A stretch of 64,000 nucleotides of DNA from Emydura subglobosa (lineage: Eukaryota > Chordata > Testudines > Chelidae), in NCBI GenBank assembly GCA_007922225.1, contig ML679961.1, forward strand, positions 60,763,430 to 60,827,429, in the 5' to 3' direction. The position numbers and the translations under genes are program-made. The stretch's first letter is position 1, and every line of letters begins with the position of its first letter. Shown piece by piece: positions 1 to 11,923 of this stretch. The notes beneath the pieces are model-generated. The model saw only the letters and a program-made list of their open reading frames with translations, was not told where the DNA came from and did no database searches.

Positions 1-813
1 GTTGTATACAAAACATCTTAAAGCAGATCAATGATGCATAGAATTTAAATTTCCTTATGGCGCTAAATATGGGTGTAACAGCAGATGAAAGTGAAGAGAG
101 CATAGAACTGCAGGAGGCTCTTGATAAAAGAGTTGGAGAATAGAGTTTCATGGTATTGCAAAATGTAAGGTCAGGAATTTGGCATATGAAATAGTAGAGA
201 GATATAATATTAAATGGAAAACAATATTTAAAAAAATTAAGAGAAACTTGGGTGCAATAGTTAATTGCCAAGCAAAAACTTCCAAAATAGAATTCATGTT
301 GGAAATAAAAATATTATTAGAATGGTGTATTTTTAAAGAGGAAAATGTGAAGAAACTTTTTAATCAAGGATAAAAATATTGACATTAAATAATAAGGTTG
401 TCATTAAAAAAAATCTAAATATCAAAGTCTAGAAATATTCTGTAGTTTTATGTCAATCTTAGTTTTCCCCCCTTATGCTTGTTTATTGTCCTACTGGTAG
501 AAGAACACCATTATTTTACCACGTGACAAAAGCAAAATGATTCTCTCTCAGCTAACTAGTTACGTATTTTGTTGTTTGATCACATAACCTTCCTCTATCC
601 TTTCTGCCCATATGAGGTACAGGGGGATCTTGAGCTCTTCTTGAGAAAGTGCATAGGATATTCTTTGGCCCTGTATATTGAGCAAGGGAGAGAGGGATGC
701 AGTTCACAGTGAGTTGATGGACAGATAAAAGGGTCTTCTGTAGTATCCTGGTAATTTTTTTGGCTCAAGACTTGAGAAAGTTTTATACCTGTTTTAACTA
801 ATTGATTTAGTTA
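1..813. other. no gene or recognised repeat
   Basis: AT-rich non-coding DNA; short open frames only. Confidence 0.5.
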
Positions 814-820
814 AATTAGA

Positions 821-1038
821 GCATTGGTTCTCAAACTTCATTGCAATGCAACCCCCTTCTGACAACAAAAATTACTACGTGACACTGGCTGGTGAGGGTG
901 GAGCCTGAGCCCCACCATCTTGGACTGAAGCCTTTGGGCTTCAGCCCCAGGTGGTGAGGCAAGGGTTTGGTTTCAACCCTGAGCCCCAACAAGTCTAATG
1001 CTGTCCCTGGTGACCCCATTAAAATGGGGTTGGGACCC
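821..1038. mobile_element. hAT-like fragment
   Basis: Begins cattggttctcaaacttcat, the start of a widespread hAT terminal sequence, and contains the GC-rich body ending ggggttgggaccc. The word aattagagca occurs at both edges (814-823 and 1039-1048), suggesting an insertion duplication, although the far terminal inverted repeat is missing. Confidence 0.55.
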
Positions 1039-1048
1039 AATTAGAGCA

Positions 1049-3329
1049 ACTTCCTTATGTAGGATGGGCCTCAGCCCTTCTCATTCCAAGGGAGATAAAT
1101 GAAGTTCCGTGTGGTTTGCTGGATGTTTGTTGTTGTTGTTTTTCCTGGAGGAATCTTGAATGTAATTTGTGAGCTCTTATACCTTAATTGAAGGAGCAGG
1201 ATCTTTAATCTTTAGCAAATAGATTCTTTCTCCGAAGTGCGTCTTTATTTAAAATTTTGGGTTTTTTTTTTTAATAGCCTAACAATTCCATTCCTTTCTC
1301 AATAACTCACTTTTCAGTATCTTGATTTTTGTGATGTTGTAATTTCACTAGTTCTCCAGTCACCATCATCTTCCAAAGAAGACACACCTAAACTTCTTAT
1401 ATGTACATACATCCATACACACACATGCATGTGTATTTATATAAAAATGAGAAATCTTTTGACAAACTTTCAGTCCCTCTTTAAACAACACAGACATAAG
1501 TCCTTTTTCCCCTTTACCTGTCACCTTTGACCTTCTTGCATAATTGTTGCATTATTAACATTTTGATGTTTGTTGCTTCTCTTTCCCAGCTAAGTACATC
1601 TCCAGATCACTTACTTCTACATTGTGCACACGCAAGGGTCTCATCTAATAATGGAAAAACAGAAGCCAAAGCCTGGGCAAGGAGACAGTTGGAAAGTAGC
1701 CCATGTACATTAACTGAGGCCTTTCTCTTGCTTATCTGAGACACCTATTTTAGAAGGTCTCATTGCCAGGCTTTACTTTGTGTATGCGCAGTGGGTCACT
1801 GTACTAAATGCTTTTGTATGGTAGGTGCCGATTGCAGCCACGCTTTGTAAGTGCAGGGTCAACTTTCTATTGGGAAGATACAACTTACATGGTCTTTGTT
1901 TGTCTGCCAGCTCATGGGTAGTCTTCCTCATGGCCTCCATCAAAGCACAGGGGATCTGTAAACCCAATTTGTTTAAGGTTCAGACTTGCAAATGGAAAGC
2001 TGGTTTGGTGGTACTGCTTTGTGCTTCACTGAGAACCCCAGTCTCTATTGCTGGTTAGCAGGGTTTTTAGAGCACTTTAGACAAGGTATACTAAAATCTG
2101 TAAAACTTGCTTTGCTTAGTGGTGACCTGAGCAATGGAAGCCTATATAAGAGCTCTGCAAGCCCTTGATTTTTACCATTTTCTCAAAATATAGTTTCTAA
2201 TATAGACTCCAGAGAAAGGGGGATGGGAGCGGGGATTCTGAATCTGCTGTCAGTAATCTATTCAAAGAGCTACAGTGACAAATAATTCTTTCTATTTTGA
2301 GTACTATCAGCATAGATCCCCATCTTTGGGAGCCTCCAGGAAAGTGGTATCTGAGTAGTCTCTTAGTTGAACAATGACTGCAGGACAGCTTGTCGCGAAC
2401 TGGGCGTCCCAACACAAGGTTAGGTCAAGAGAACATGGTGGAGGGAGAGAGAATCTGTGAGATCATCTGTGGTTGTAACCTATAAAGGGGTTTGAAAAAG
2501 GACAAGGATCTTCACCTGGAAGCAAACTTTGACTGGCAGTTAATGCAGAGTGTGGAGCAGTGAAGTGGATGTGTTTGCCCTGGCTGATCCTGCTAAGGAG
2601 GTTGGCCACTGAGTGATGATCCAGCTGCTGTCTCCAGGTGGCTTCTTGGGTTTGTGGCAGGAGAGGTTCATTAGTAGATGTTTAGCTAGTTTAAGAAACT
2701 ATATAGGGCATTTCTGATCATTGCCGCTACCAGGGTCTTTAGGAGAAGGGAGGAGCTGAACAGAACCTAGAGAGTATGACCATAATTAAAACGGATGCCT
2801 TCGGTGTTGGGTGAGAACACATTTTCATTTGGTTTTAAAAAAAAAAAAAGACTTTCCCTTGCACATCAATATTCCCTCTAGATTGGATTTTAGCCAGCTA
2901 TGTTTCCTCCAGTTTTCCCTTCATTTGGTATTGCATGACTAGGGGAATCACTGGGAAGATGATGCAAGGCTTAGCAATGGTGGTTGGTTTTCTCTCTCTT
3001 TCTCTCTCCAGCAATCCCTTCCCTTTCCAAGGTTGAGGTCCTCAGGCTTTGAATTCTGTTGCAGTCAGCAACAAAACTTGTAAAACCTTGTGCCTTGAGC
3101 ATGTTTAAGAGAGAATCTGAGGTCTGAAGGATTTTCTTAATTTATTGCTTAAAAATAACTGATAAACTTGATAGATGGTTTTTGAAACAGGTGGAAAAGA
3201 AATAGGAAGGTTTGCTAAATGTTCTAAATAAAGTCAGTGTAAGTCAGAAAGGGAAATTCTCCTGCAAGAGACTCCAAATTAGTGAACAAGGGGGAGGGAG
3301 GTGGATATCTGATCTGAGGGAGAGTTCCA
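1049..3329. other. no gene seen
   Basis: Mostly unique AT-rich DNA with a (TTG)n run near 1127, a cacacacatgcatgtgta run near 1420 and a CT-rich run at 2990-3011. Confidence 0.5.
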
Positions 3330-3470
3330 GAGGGGGAGCCGTGTTAGTCTATATACAGCAAAAACAATGAGAGTTCTGTAGCCCTTTAAAGACTAACCAA
3401 TTTAATTTCAGCATAAGCTGCCTGCTGAAATTAAATTGGTTAGTCTTTAAAGCGCTACAGAACTCTCGTT
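3330..3470. repeat. interspersed repeat with near-perfect 45-bp hairpin
   Basis: A gtgttagtctatata head is followed by inverted arms 3369-3413 and 3423-3468 (gttctgtagccctttaaaga...), separated by 9 nt. The arms differ at one or two positions. Looks like an insertion of a reptile interspersed repeat next to its own inverted copy. Confidence 0.7.
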
Positions 3471-6305
3471 TTTGATCTGAGGAGAACAGTCTGTTGAACA
3501 CTAGGAAGAGGAAAGGAAACAGTTAAGGCTTTACTGAATGAATTCACACATAACAATAAACTAGATTTGAATAGTCAGTACCTAGGAATTCAAAAAGGAC
3601 AAAGCAAGGAAAACATCAAAGGAATTGATATCCTCCCCACCCCCCAGACAAATATCTTGCAACTCCTCTGGAAGGTAAAGTAGTATCATAAGGCAGTTAT
3701 TAGTATATAACATTACATACTGTGGAAAACAGTTAGTGCTGCTAAATTTGTAGCAATTCTGTAGAAAGCAAAGGGAAAAATAACACTAATGCTCTGAAGC
3801 AATGTACATTTCTACTTTTGTCCAAGAGCTCTTCATGTTTGCAGCCTGGGTTCCATTTTAAAGCAGCTCTTATCTTGTGGGATGTGGATTTTCTCCCATG
3901 CTGCAGACTTGAGGCGGGGTTTCACTGAACACGTTTTGCTAGTTAGATTTTGTGTTGATAGCATTTTAAAAAGAAAATTTTTCCATCTCCTGTGTCTCTC
4001 TTGGAGTTATTTTTATGCTGTCCAAAGGGGATTGGAAAATGAGCTGACAGAGTTTGTGCTTGGTGAAGGAAGGAACGCCCAGACCTCTGTGGTACTAGGT
4101 GGCAGAGTTCCATTGCTCATGGCCCGGGTGAAAGGGGAGGAGGGAAGAACAGCAATAAAACAAGCTGAGGAAGTGAGTCAGTCCTCACTGAAACAGCAAG
4201 CCATGATTCCACTTGCGGGGAAGCCAAGCTTGATCTAGATTGGAGGTGGAAGTTGCATAAACCCTGTGCCTTCCTTCCCCTTTCCCTCCCCCCCCTCCGG
4301 TTTTAAAATCTACCCTGCTGCCGTGTGAGGCTTGAGGAAATTCAGGTTACAGGATCTTGGGCAGAGGGAAAGATCCAGTTTTAACTTCTGTTTTTAATAT
4401 ATAAAGTATTTTATTGTTGGGGTCTTTAATTAATAGTAATGAAAATGTTTTGTCTGCCCTGTTTGGGTTTTAAAATCTCATGGCAGTCTCCATAAGAGAG
4501 AGAGCCCTTTTTTCTTTGCTCAAGAATTCCCTTTCACAGCACAACTCTGTGTGCCTGTGCCTGCTCCTGCCACTTCCTTACCACCCCAGGAGAGGCTGCT
4601 TTTCTGTGGTGGTTGAAATGATCCCATATATTGATATGTAAAGTGCTCTTGGCTGAAATACACCATTTAAATGTTAGATATTATTGAGTCTGGAAGCATG
4701 TTTGTTTCTTCACTAACTCTTTAATGGTGTTTCTCCCAAGTCCTCCATGCTTTTTCCATTCCCATTATATTACGGGAATCATGGCCTCCTAGTCTGCAAC
4801 TGTGCTTACTGCTTTTCCCCACTGTTTCTACAACCAATTCAGCTCCACTGGTGGGAGCTTTGAACTTTGGTAAATCTTACTGTGGCAATGCCAAAACCCA
4901 ACCAACCGAAAAAAAACAAAACACCAAAACCAACCCACCCCCCAAAATCAAATTGAGAATAGTTCTCAACTTGCTGCAATCATCATTCATAACGAAAGGA
5001 AGGTTGTGGTCACTGTGCAAGGCAGATAGTAGAGTCAGTTTGTGGGCTGTCATTCAGACTTTTCACAACGGGAAGGAGGTGGGGAAATGTCAAGAGCAAC
5101 TGCAAAAAAATGTTTCTATCCCCAAGAGACTCTATGTATTTGTTCTCAAAACTCTTAAATGCAGATCAACCTCTGCAGCACAGGCCAAGAGTGAGAGGCT
5201 GAACTGGAATCCAGGATTTGGGTTCTGTATGCTTAAGTGTACTGTGCAAACCTTAAGTTAGTCATATGTTATTGGGTGTTCGTGTGATGTAGACTGTGTA
5301 AGCAGGTGGAGTCCCCACCATCCTGCAAATAGACTGAGCATACACACAGGCTATGGTCCAAATTTACCCTCTTCCTGGGGTCTCTTCCTTATATTTAACA
5401 TAAATAATGACAAAATATTTATTTCAGCTATTATATTTTCCAAGAAGCAACAGACCCTGAAAATATAGAGCTTTGGGTAAAAGAAAATACCAGCACTGAC
5501 TCAGTTGTAAAGACTGAAGATGATACAGATACATAATGCAGTATGAGACATATTATGCCATATTTATAAATTTAACCTCAAAAGTTAAATGTTTTCCTCT
5601 GATTCTATGTATAAAAAAGCACCCTTTAATTCATTATTTAATAATTCATTACTAAATTTGAGAAGGGCTCATTAATGCTGCTTATTTTTAATTTATTTTA
5701 ATTATTTTAATAAATGATAGTAAATTTAGGCCTTTATAGGTAGTCATGAATTCTAATTTAATTTTGAACAGGTTAAAGATTTTCCTTTTTTAAAAATAAA
5801 ACTTTAAAAAAATTGATTAAAATAATTGATTCTTATCTACCTTGTATTTTTTATTTATAAAAATATAAAAGAAATACAGTAAAAGTACTACCATACCCCA
5901 TATATAGTAGTAGTAGTATCCATATGATAATTATCTTCCTGCACCTTTCACTGCTTCTCACTTGCATTTTGCCTACTAATCTCATTATCCCAGGACTACC
6001 AGTAAGATTCCAAAACTCTAAATTTCAAACAGCTGCCATTTTACATTTTTAATTTTTTTAATGTTTGCACCCTTACCTGTTCTTTTCCTTTCCAAATCCA
6101 GAATTTCCTCATTTCTTCCCTCCTCTCTGCCCACCTCACCGCCCCCCAAAAAAAGAGGAGAGAGACTTAATTACTTTATCTCAAATCTTTTAGGTTAGGT
6201 GATATTCAAGTTTGGGCCAGTGACAAGTTTAAGATCCAGTGTCTTGGATTCATAAGAACTAGGAATGGTTGCTGTATCTTACTGGAATGTGAAAATTCCT
6301 AGCAT
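3471..6305. other. no gene seen; possible regulatory site near 4167
   Basis: Frames at 3882-4238 and 4851-5261 are open by chance and lack family features. gaggaagtgagtcag at 4167-4181 is an overlapping ETS-type GGAAG and AP-1 TGAGTCA. 5560-5880 is very AT-rich. Confidence 0.4.
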
Positions 6306-6478
6306 TCTTCTTCGAGTGCTTGCTCATGTCCATTCTGATTTAGGTATACACATGCACTGGTGCCAGAAACTTCCCCTATCCATAGGACCGGATCTAGCAC
6401 CCTCTGTAGCGGCGTGCGTATGCACTCGCGTATACTTAGCGCTGCCAGTCCCCTCTCCCTTTGTTCCTTCTTACCGCC
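6306..6478 (+). repeat. DIRS left inverted terminal repeat
   Basis: Starts cttcttcgagtgcttgctca and runs through the tccattctgatttaggt, gcactggtgcc and ttccttctt words; the same words recur inverted at 11714-11901. Confidence 0.85.
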
Positions 6479-6726
6479 CATGACGGTGCTGGAACAACTC
6501 TCTTGCTCTCACAAGTCTCTGTTTTTCCTAGTAGTTCTGGCTATTTCTAGCTTTTGCTAATTTATATAGTTTTTAAAAGTTGGTTGGTTAGTTTGTTAGT
6601 TGTTAGTTTACTAGTTAGAAAGTTCCCAGGGTTGGGGCATGCCCCGGTTCCTGCGGTTTAAACCCTGCACTTCGTGCAAGAAGCCTATGCCACTGAGCGA
6701 CCTGCATCAGAGCTGTTTTAAGGCGC

Positions 6727-8760
6727 GTGGTGGAGGCTCACATCTCTGAGAAGTGTAAGAGCTTTTGCCCAAGAACTAAGAAGGACCAGGATATTAGATT
6801 TAAAGCCCTTCTGATGGAGGCCATGCTCAGACTGGCGGCAGAGCCGCGATCAGACTTGGTGTCAACAAGAAGTGCTTCTTCGGCGTCGGACCCAACCTGG
6901 CACTGCATGGCATCGCCGGTGCCGAAGAAGTGCCAAAAGAAGGCGCATTCAGGGAAGGAGCATTTGCCGGCACTTTAGTTGGCTAAGAAAAATTTGGGGA
7001 AGCTGGAGTCAGCCTGGAAGGGGTCTCTGCCCGTGCTGGCGTCGAGCCTGGCACCTGCGCCGCTGCTGACTCTGGGGAGTGGCAGAAGCCTGTGCCACCA
7101 TTTGGTCCCCTCCATGCCTGAGGTGTTCCAGGCAATGAAGGACCTATTGGCCATGCCGGTGCCACCTATACCATGAGAGGGTAGGCTGCCGAACCAAGGA
7201 GCGGATGCCCCGCTGGGGGTCCATTGAAGAGGATGTTAGTGACTATGCAACTGCCCTGCGCCGCCCTCCCCGCCCCGGTCAACTGGTCGCCACTCGCCAG
7301 GTTCATGGCATTCATTGGGTTCTTGGCACCGGTCTCTGGAACCGCACCAAGATATCAGGTTCACGCCACTGAACTGCGGATGCTAGGTGCTGGTCCCTGA
7401 AGCGCCAGCACTGATCTGCTGAGCATTGGCATCGATCTTTGGAGTCCTGCAGTTCGCTGAGCCCGTGTCATTGTGAATTGCCGGCATGCAGCTGGTCACT
7501 GGAGCCTCGGCATTGCTCAGGTCCTTACAGGAAACTGAAGGACAAGGTGCGGTCAAGACACAGCCAACGTTTCAGCTCCAGACACTGCTCCCAAACACCA
7601 GAACTCAGGCATAGAGACATGGAGAAGTGGATGGCGTCAGTACCCCAATGTTCACCGGGATATACTTCTTCAGAGTTGGGAGAGGAAATTATAGTCCCCC
7701 TAAAGGTGCAAGCTACAAAGCCCCCCCCGGGGGTTTCCCATGCCACTGCAGATGGGGGGGGTGGCCTCAAGGTCAATGGACTGGAACCTGTGGGGGTTCC
7801 CCCATTCTGTGGTGTCTTACCCATTTTCATCTGCAGGAACTTCAGGGCCGTGCCCTTCAAAAGATGCCACCATGACACCAGCCTTAGACATCGACTCGGA
7901 GCATGAGGAGTAGCTATCGGGAAGTCCATCGGTGACTACCCTGACTAGTGAAGAGGCACCAGCAGCCCCTCAGCTACTGGCCTCTTCCTTGTTCTCCCCA
8001 GATGAGACAGTAGCGGGCCCTTCGCACGCTGCCCTGCGGGATGATTATAGGTCACATCAGGAGCTGATGAAAAGGATAACAGCTAACCTGGGCTTTAAGA
8101 TAGAGGACCTTAAAGAATCTGTGGATGAACTCTTTGGCATCCTGGCATCCGCAGATCCTTCCAGAATGGCCCTCCTGGTGCACGAAGGGCTAGTGAAGCT
8201 GGCGAAGGCTTTGTGGCAAACCCTGGCATCTCTGCCCTCCATATCCAAGCAGGCAGAGAAAAAGTACTATGTGCCCACTGAGGGCTTTGAATACCTATAC
8301 ACGCATCCATCTCCAGGCTGTCACTGGTGGTCGTGGTAGCCCAGGTAGGCAGGGGCAAATGAGCTCCACACCAAAGAACAAAGAGGCAAAGAAGATGGAT
8401 TTATTTGGTCGGAAGATTTATTCAACAGTGAGCCTGCAGCTAAGGGTGTCTAACCAGCAGGTGTTGCTGGGGCGATACTATTTTAACATCTGGCAATCGC
8501 TGGAAAAGTTTACTGACTCCATACCCCAGTCCTCCAAACAAGAGTTTGAAGCCATCCTGGAGAAGGGTAAGACTGTGGCTAGGGCCTCCTTGCAGGCGGA
8601 GTCAAACATGGCGGACTTGGCAGCATGGGCAATGGCCTCCTCAGTATCAATGAGGAGAGCTTTGTGGCTCCAGTCTTTTGGTCTCTTGACGGAAGTCCAG
8701 CAGTCCATTCAGGACCTTCCATTTGATAGCACTGCTCTGTTCGCAGACCAGACCGACTCC
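6727..8760 (+). pseudogene. DIRS gag-like region, broken
   Basis: Lies between the left terminus and the reverse transcriptase. Frame pieces include 6727-6978, 7932-8339 (helical, ending near GFEYLYTHP) and 8345-8760 in another frame (LQAESNMADLAAWAMASS, SMRRALWLQS). The MADLAAWA..S..RRALWL pattern is typical of the C-terminal gag-like protein of vertebrate DIRS elements. Stops and at least one frameshift near 8340 break it. Confidence 0.7.
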
Positions 8761-10125
8761 AGGCTGCAGGGCTCTTCAGGGACCCCCCCTCACAAGCAAC
8801 TCATCATTCAAGAGGTACAAGTCCTCTTGCAGTGGGGGGCAGTGGATGTGGTCCCTCAGGATCTGAGAGGCAAAGGATTCTACTCACGGTATTTCCTGAT
8901 CCCAAAGGGAAAGGGAGTCCTGAGACCCATATTGGATTTACAAGCCCTAAACAAGTTCCTCAAAAAACTAAAATTTCATATGGTCTTCCTAGCAGCCATC
9001 ATTCCCTTTCTGGATCTGTGCGACTGATTTGCTGCCCTAGATTTGAAGGATGCTTATTTTCATATCGCAATTTTCCCGGGCCACAGGAGGTTCCTGCAGT
9101 TTACAATGGGAGTGTGACACTACCAATTCGCAGTCCTCCCGTTTGGCCTTTCTACTGCTCCCTGCGTATTTATCAAATATATGGCAGTGGTAGCCACCCC
9201 CCTCAGGTGTGGGGGGCATACAGGTGTTTCCTTACCTGGATGATTGGCTTATCAAAGGCCGCTCAAGGGAACAGGTCCATTGCAACATTGGAATCGTGAG
9301 AGACACGTGTTGGTTGCTGGGCCTGCTAATAAACCAACAGAAATTGTTACTTATGCAGGTACAGAGAATAGAGTTCTTGGGGGCAGTCCTAGACTCTATT
9401 TAAGCCAAAGCACTGCTGCCCAACACCAGGTTCCAGGCTATGATGGGACTTATAGCCAGTCTAAGGGCCCACCCACTTACCATGGTGAGGGTATGCCTCA
9501 GCCTCCTGGGGCATATGGTGGCTTGTACTTACGTGGTCCACTACAACAGGCTGTGGTTACGGCTGCTCCAAATGTGACTGGCGATGGTATACTCCCCATC
9601 CAGGCACTCCTTGGACAGGGTTCTCATGATCCCCGTCTTCCCTGCCAACATACCTCCCTGTCATGGTGGATGGACCCTCAACAAGTGCTAACAGGAGTGC
9701 CCTTCGAGGCCCCAAGACCAACACTGTCCTTTGTCTCAGATACCTCGGATGTGGGTTGGGGAGCCCATCTTGGTGCCCTTTGGATTCTGGGCCTTTGGAC
9801 CAGGGAGGAGCTAGTAGTTCATATAAATGTCAGAGAGTTCAGGGCCATCTGGCTGGCCTGCGAAGTGTTCCTGCAGCACCTGTCCAGCACGGTGATGCGG
9901 GTCCTCACAGACAATGCAGCGGCAATGTACTATATCAACAAGCAAGAGGGAGCCAGATCCTCAGCCCTGTGTTAGGAAGCCATACGTCTTTGGGACTTCT
10001 GTGTGGATCACAACATTCACCTCGAAGTGGTCCATTTGCCAGGGCTGAAGAATACCCTACTAGATCGTTTGAGCAGATCCTTTCGCTCTCACCACGAGTG
10101 GTCACTCCACCAGGAGGTGGCTGAC
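8761..10125 (+). pseudogene. DIRS reverse transcriptase / RNase H remnant
   Basis: The polymerase begins near 8800; visible motifs are YFLIPKGKGVLRPILDLQAL (8889-8948), then, after a stop at 9025, ALDLKDAYFHI (9034-9066), and in another frame the catalytic FPYLDDW box (about 9227-9247) and IEFLGAVLDS. RNase H follows: FVSDTSDVGWGAHL (9730-9771), NVREFRAIWLACEVF and LTDNAAAMYYINKQEG (about 9904-9951), and HLPGLKNTLLDRLSR (10030-10074). Several frame changes and stops make it non-functional. Confidence 0.88.
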
Positions 10126-10489
10126 CGTGTCTTCCAAAGGTGGGGAACTCCCAGAGTGGACCTGTTTATGACCAGGGAAAACAGAAAATGGGTTTACTTC
10201 TGTTCTCTCCTGGGATCAAAAGGAGGCTCACTGACAGATGCTTTCCTCCTATCATGGTCAAGGGATTTCATATACGCATTTCCCCTGATACCTCTCGTGC
10301 ACAGGGTACTGGTGAAAGTCAAGAGGGACAGAGTGCGACTTGTCCTGATAGCCCCAGCATGGCCTTGCCAACACTGGTTCGGGATGTTGTTGAATATATC
10401 AGTGGCCTGTCCTTGGTCTCTGCCGTTGCACTCAGACCTCATCTCCCAGGATGAGTCGGTTACTTCACCCAGACCTAGCCTCCCTGCAT

Positions 10490-11565
10490 CTGACGGCGTG
10501 GATGCTTCATGGCTGAACAGGGAAGAGCATCACCATTTGGCCCAGGTCCAGAGAATACTGTTGGAAAGTAGGAAGCCTTCCACCAGGGTGTCCTACCTAG
10601 CAAAATGGAGGCGCTTCGCCTGCTGGGAGGCCTGTCAGAATGTATTGCTGATGAAGTCTCCTGTACAGGTGATCCTGGACTATTTGCTTCATTTGAAACA
10701 GGAAGGCTTGACCTTTTCATCTGTAAAAGTTCATCTGGGAGCGATATCGGCTTTTCACCCAGAAATACAGAGCAGATCGTTTTTTCCCCCACACAATGGC
10801 AGCTAGATTTCTTAAAGGGCTGGAAAGGCTTTTCCCTCTGATTGGAGAGCCAATTCCCCAGTGGGACCTAAACCTTGTCCTGTCCCAGCTCACTGCTTCA
10901 CCTTTCGAACCTTTAGCCTCCTGCTTTCTCATACACTTGTCCTGGAAGGTGGCCTTTCTAGTAGCAATCACCTCTGCACACAGAGAGTCAGAAATTAAGG
11001 CCCCGACCTCAAAGCCTCCTTACACAATGTTTTTCCAAGGACAAGGTCCAGCTTTGCCCTCATCCTGCATTCCTACCGAAGGTCATTTCCCATCTTCATA
11101 TGAATCAGGATATCTTTCTGCCAGTATTCTGCCCAAAGCCTCACAGCTCTAATGAAGAGAGGTGCCTTCACTCTCTTGATTTAAGAAGGGCTCTAGCCTT
11201 CTACACTGATAGGACCAGACTGTTTCGCCACTCCACGCAACTCTTTGTAGCAATTGCTGAGAGGATGATGGGCAAGCCAGTCTCCTTGGAACTAATATTG
11301 TTCTGGATTACAGCATGTATGTGAGCCTGTTCTGAACAAGCCAGAGTCGCATCTCCAGCATCCCTGTCAGCCCATTCCACAAAGGCCCAGGCATCTTCAG
11401 CGGCTTTCTTGGCGCATATGCCTATTCACGATATTTATAGAGCCACTACATTGTCATCCATACATACCTTCACGTCCCTCTATGCCATCATGCAGCAAGC
11501 TCTGGACAATGTGGGATTCAGCAGAGCAGTCTTCACAACCATGAACTCCTGCCCACCTACAGAGG
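10490..11565 (+). pseudogene. DIRS tyrosine recombinase remnant
   Basis: An N-terminal core-binding region at about 10500-10790 (STRVSYLAKWRRF, VILDYLLHLKQEGL, SSVKVHLGAISAF) is followed in another frame by FLVAITSAHRESEIKA (10955-11002), holding the likely first catalytic Arg, and at 11360-11560 by AHSTKA (Arg replaced by Lys), IYRATTLSSIHTF and a possible Tyr in SLYAI. The frame is broken around 10806 and 11150. Confidence 0.85.
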
Positions 11566-11580
11566 CACTACTGGTAAGTC

Positions 11581-11700
11581 ACCTAAATCAGAATGGACAT
11601 GAGCAAGCACTTGAAGAAGAAAGAATGATTACTTACCTTGTCACTGTTATTCTTTGAGATGTGTTGCTCATGTCCATTCCACAACCCACCCTCCGTCCCC
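11581..11700 (+). repeat. DIRS internal complementary region
   Basis: 11581-11622 is the reverse complement of the left end, including its private agcactTgaagaag word, and 11630-11682 is the reverse complement of the right end with its extension (attacttacc...ttattctttgagatg). The two halves abut, as expected for the template of a circular junction in DIRS replication. Confidence 0.85.
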
Positions 11701-11713
11701 TCTGTCAGAGTTA

Positions 11714-11923
11714 CGGCAAGAAGGAACTGAGGGTGGAGGGGGGCCGCAGCGCAATATATATGAGCACCTACGCGTGCCACTGCAGAGGGTGCTAGCACCG
11801 GCCCTACGGATACAACTAGGGGAAAAGTTTTCGGCACCAGTGCATGTGGTGTGCACACACACCTAAATCAGAATGGACATGAGCAACATATCTCGAAGAA
11901 CAGTTGTTATGAGGTAAATAACC
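11714..11923 (+). repeat. DIRS right inverted terminal repeat with 3' extension
   Basis: Reverse complement of the left repeat (ggcaagaaggaa...cctaaatcagaatggacatg...ctcgaagaa) followed by about 23 nt (cagttgttatgaggtaaata) not present at the left end but mirrored in the internal region. Confidence 0.82.

Larger units (their letters stand above)
6306..11923 (+). mobile_element. DIRS-type tyrosine-recombinase retrotransposon, full-length but degenerate
   Basis: About 5.6 kb bounded by inverted terminal repeats, with gag-like, reverse transcriptase/RNase H and tyrosine recombinase remnants in that order and an internal complementary region near the right end, which together define DIRS elements. 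The reading frames are interrupted by stops and frameshifts, so the copy is dead. The right end carries an extra ~23 nt beyond the inverted repeat (11901-11923), as in the asymmetric termini of DIRS-1. No target duplication is expected for recombinase-mediated insertion and none was seen. Inserted upstream of the first coding exon of MIDEAS, same orientation. Confidence 0.92.

Noticed and set aside
3882..4238. 118-codon open frame
   Set aside because: No family features, no plausible splice partner, moderate GC; consistent with chance.
4851..5261. 136-codon open frame
   Set aside because: Contains A-rich low-complexity DNA and no recognisable domain.
8269..11324. active DIRS proteins
   Set aside because: Stops and frame changes interrupt gag, polymerase and recombinase; one catalytic Arg appears as Lys.
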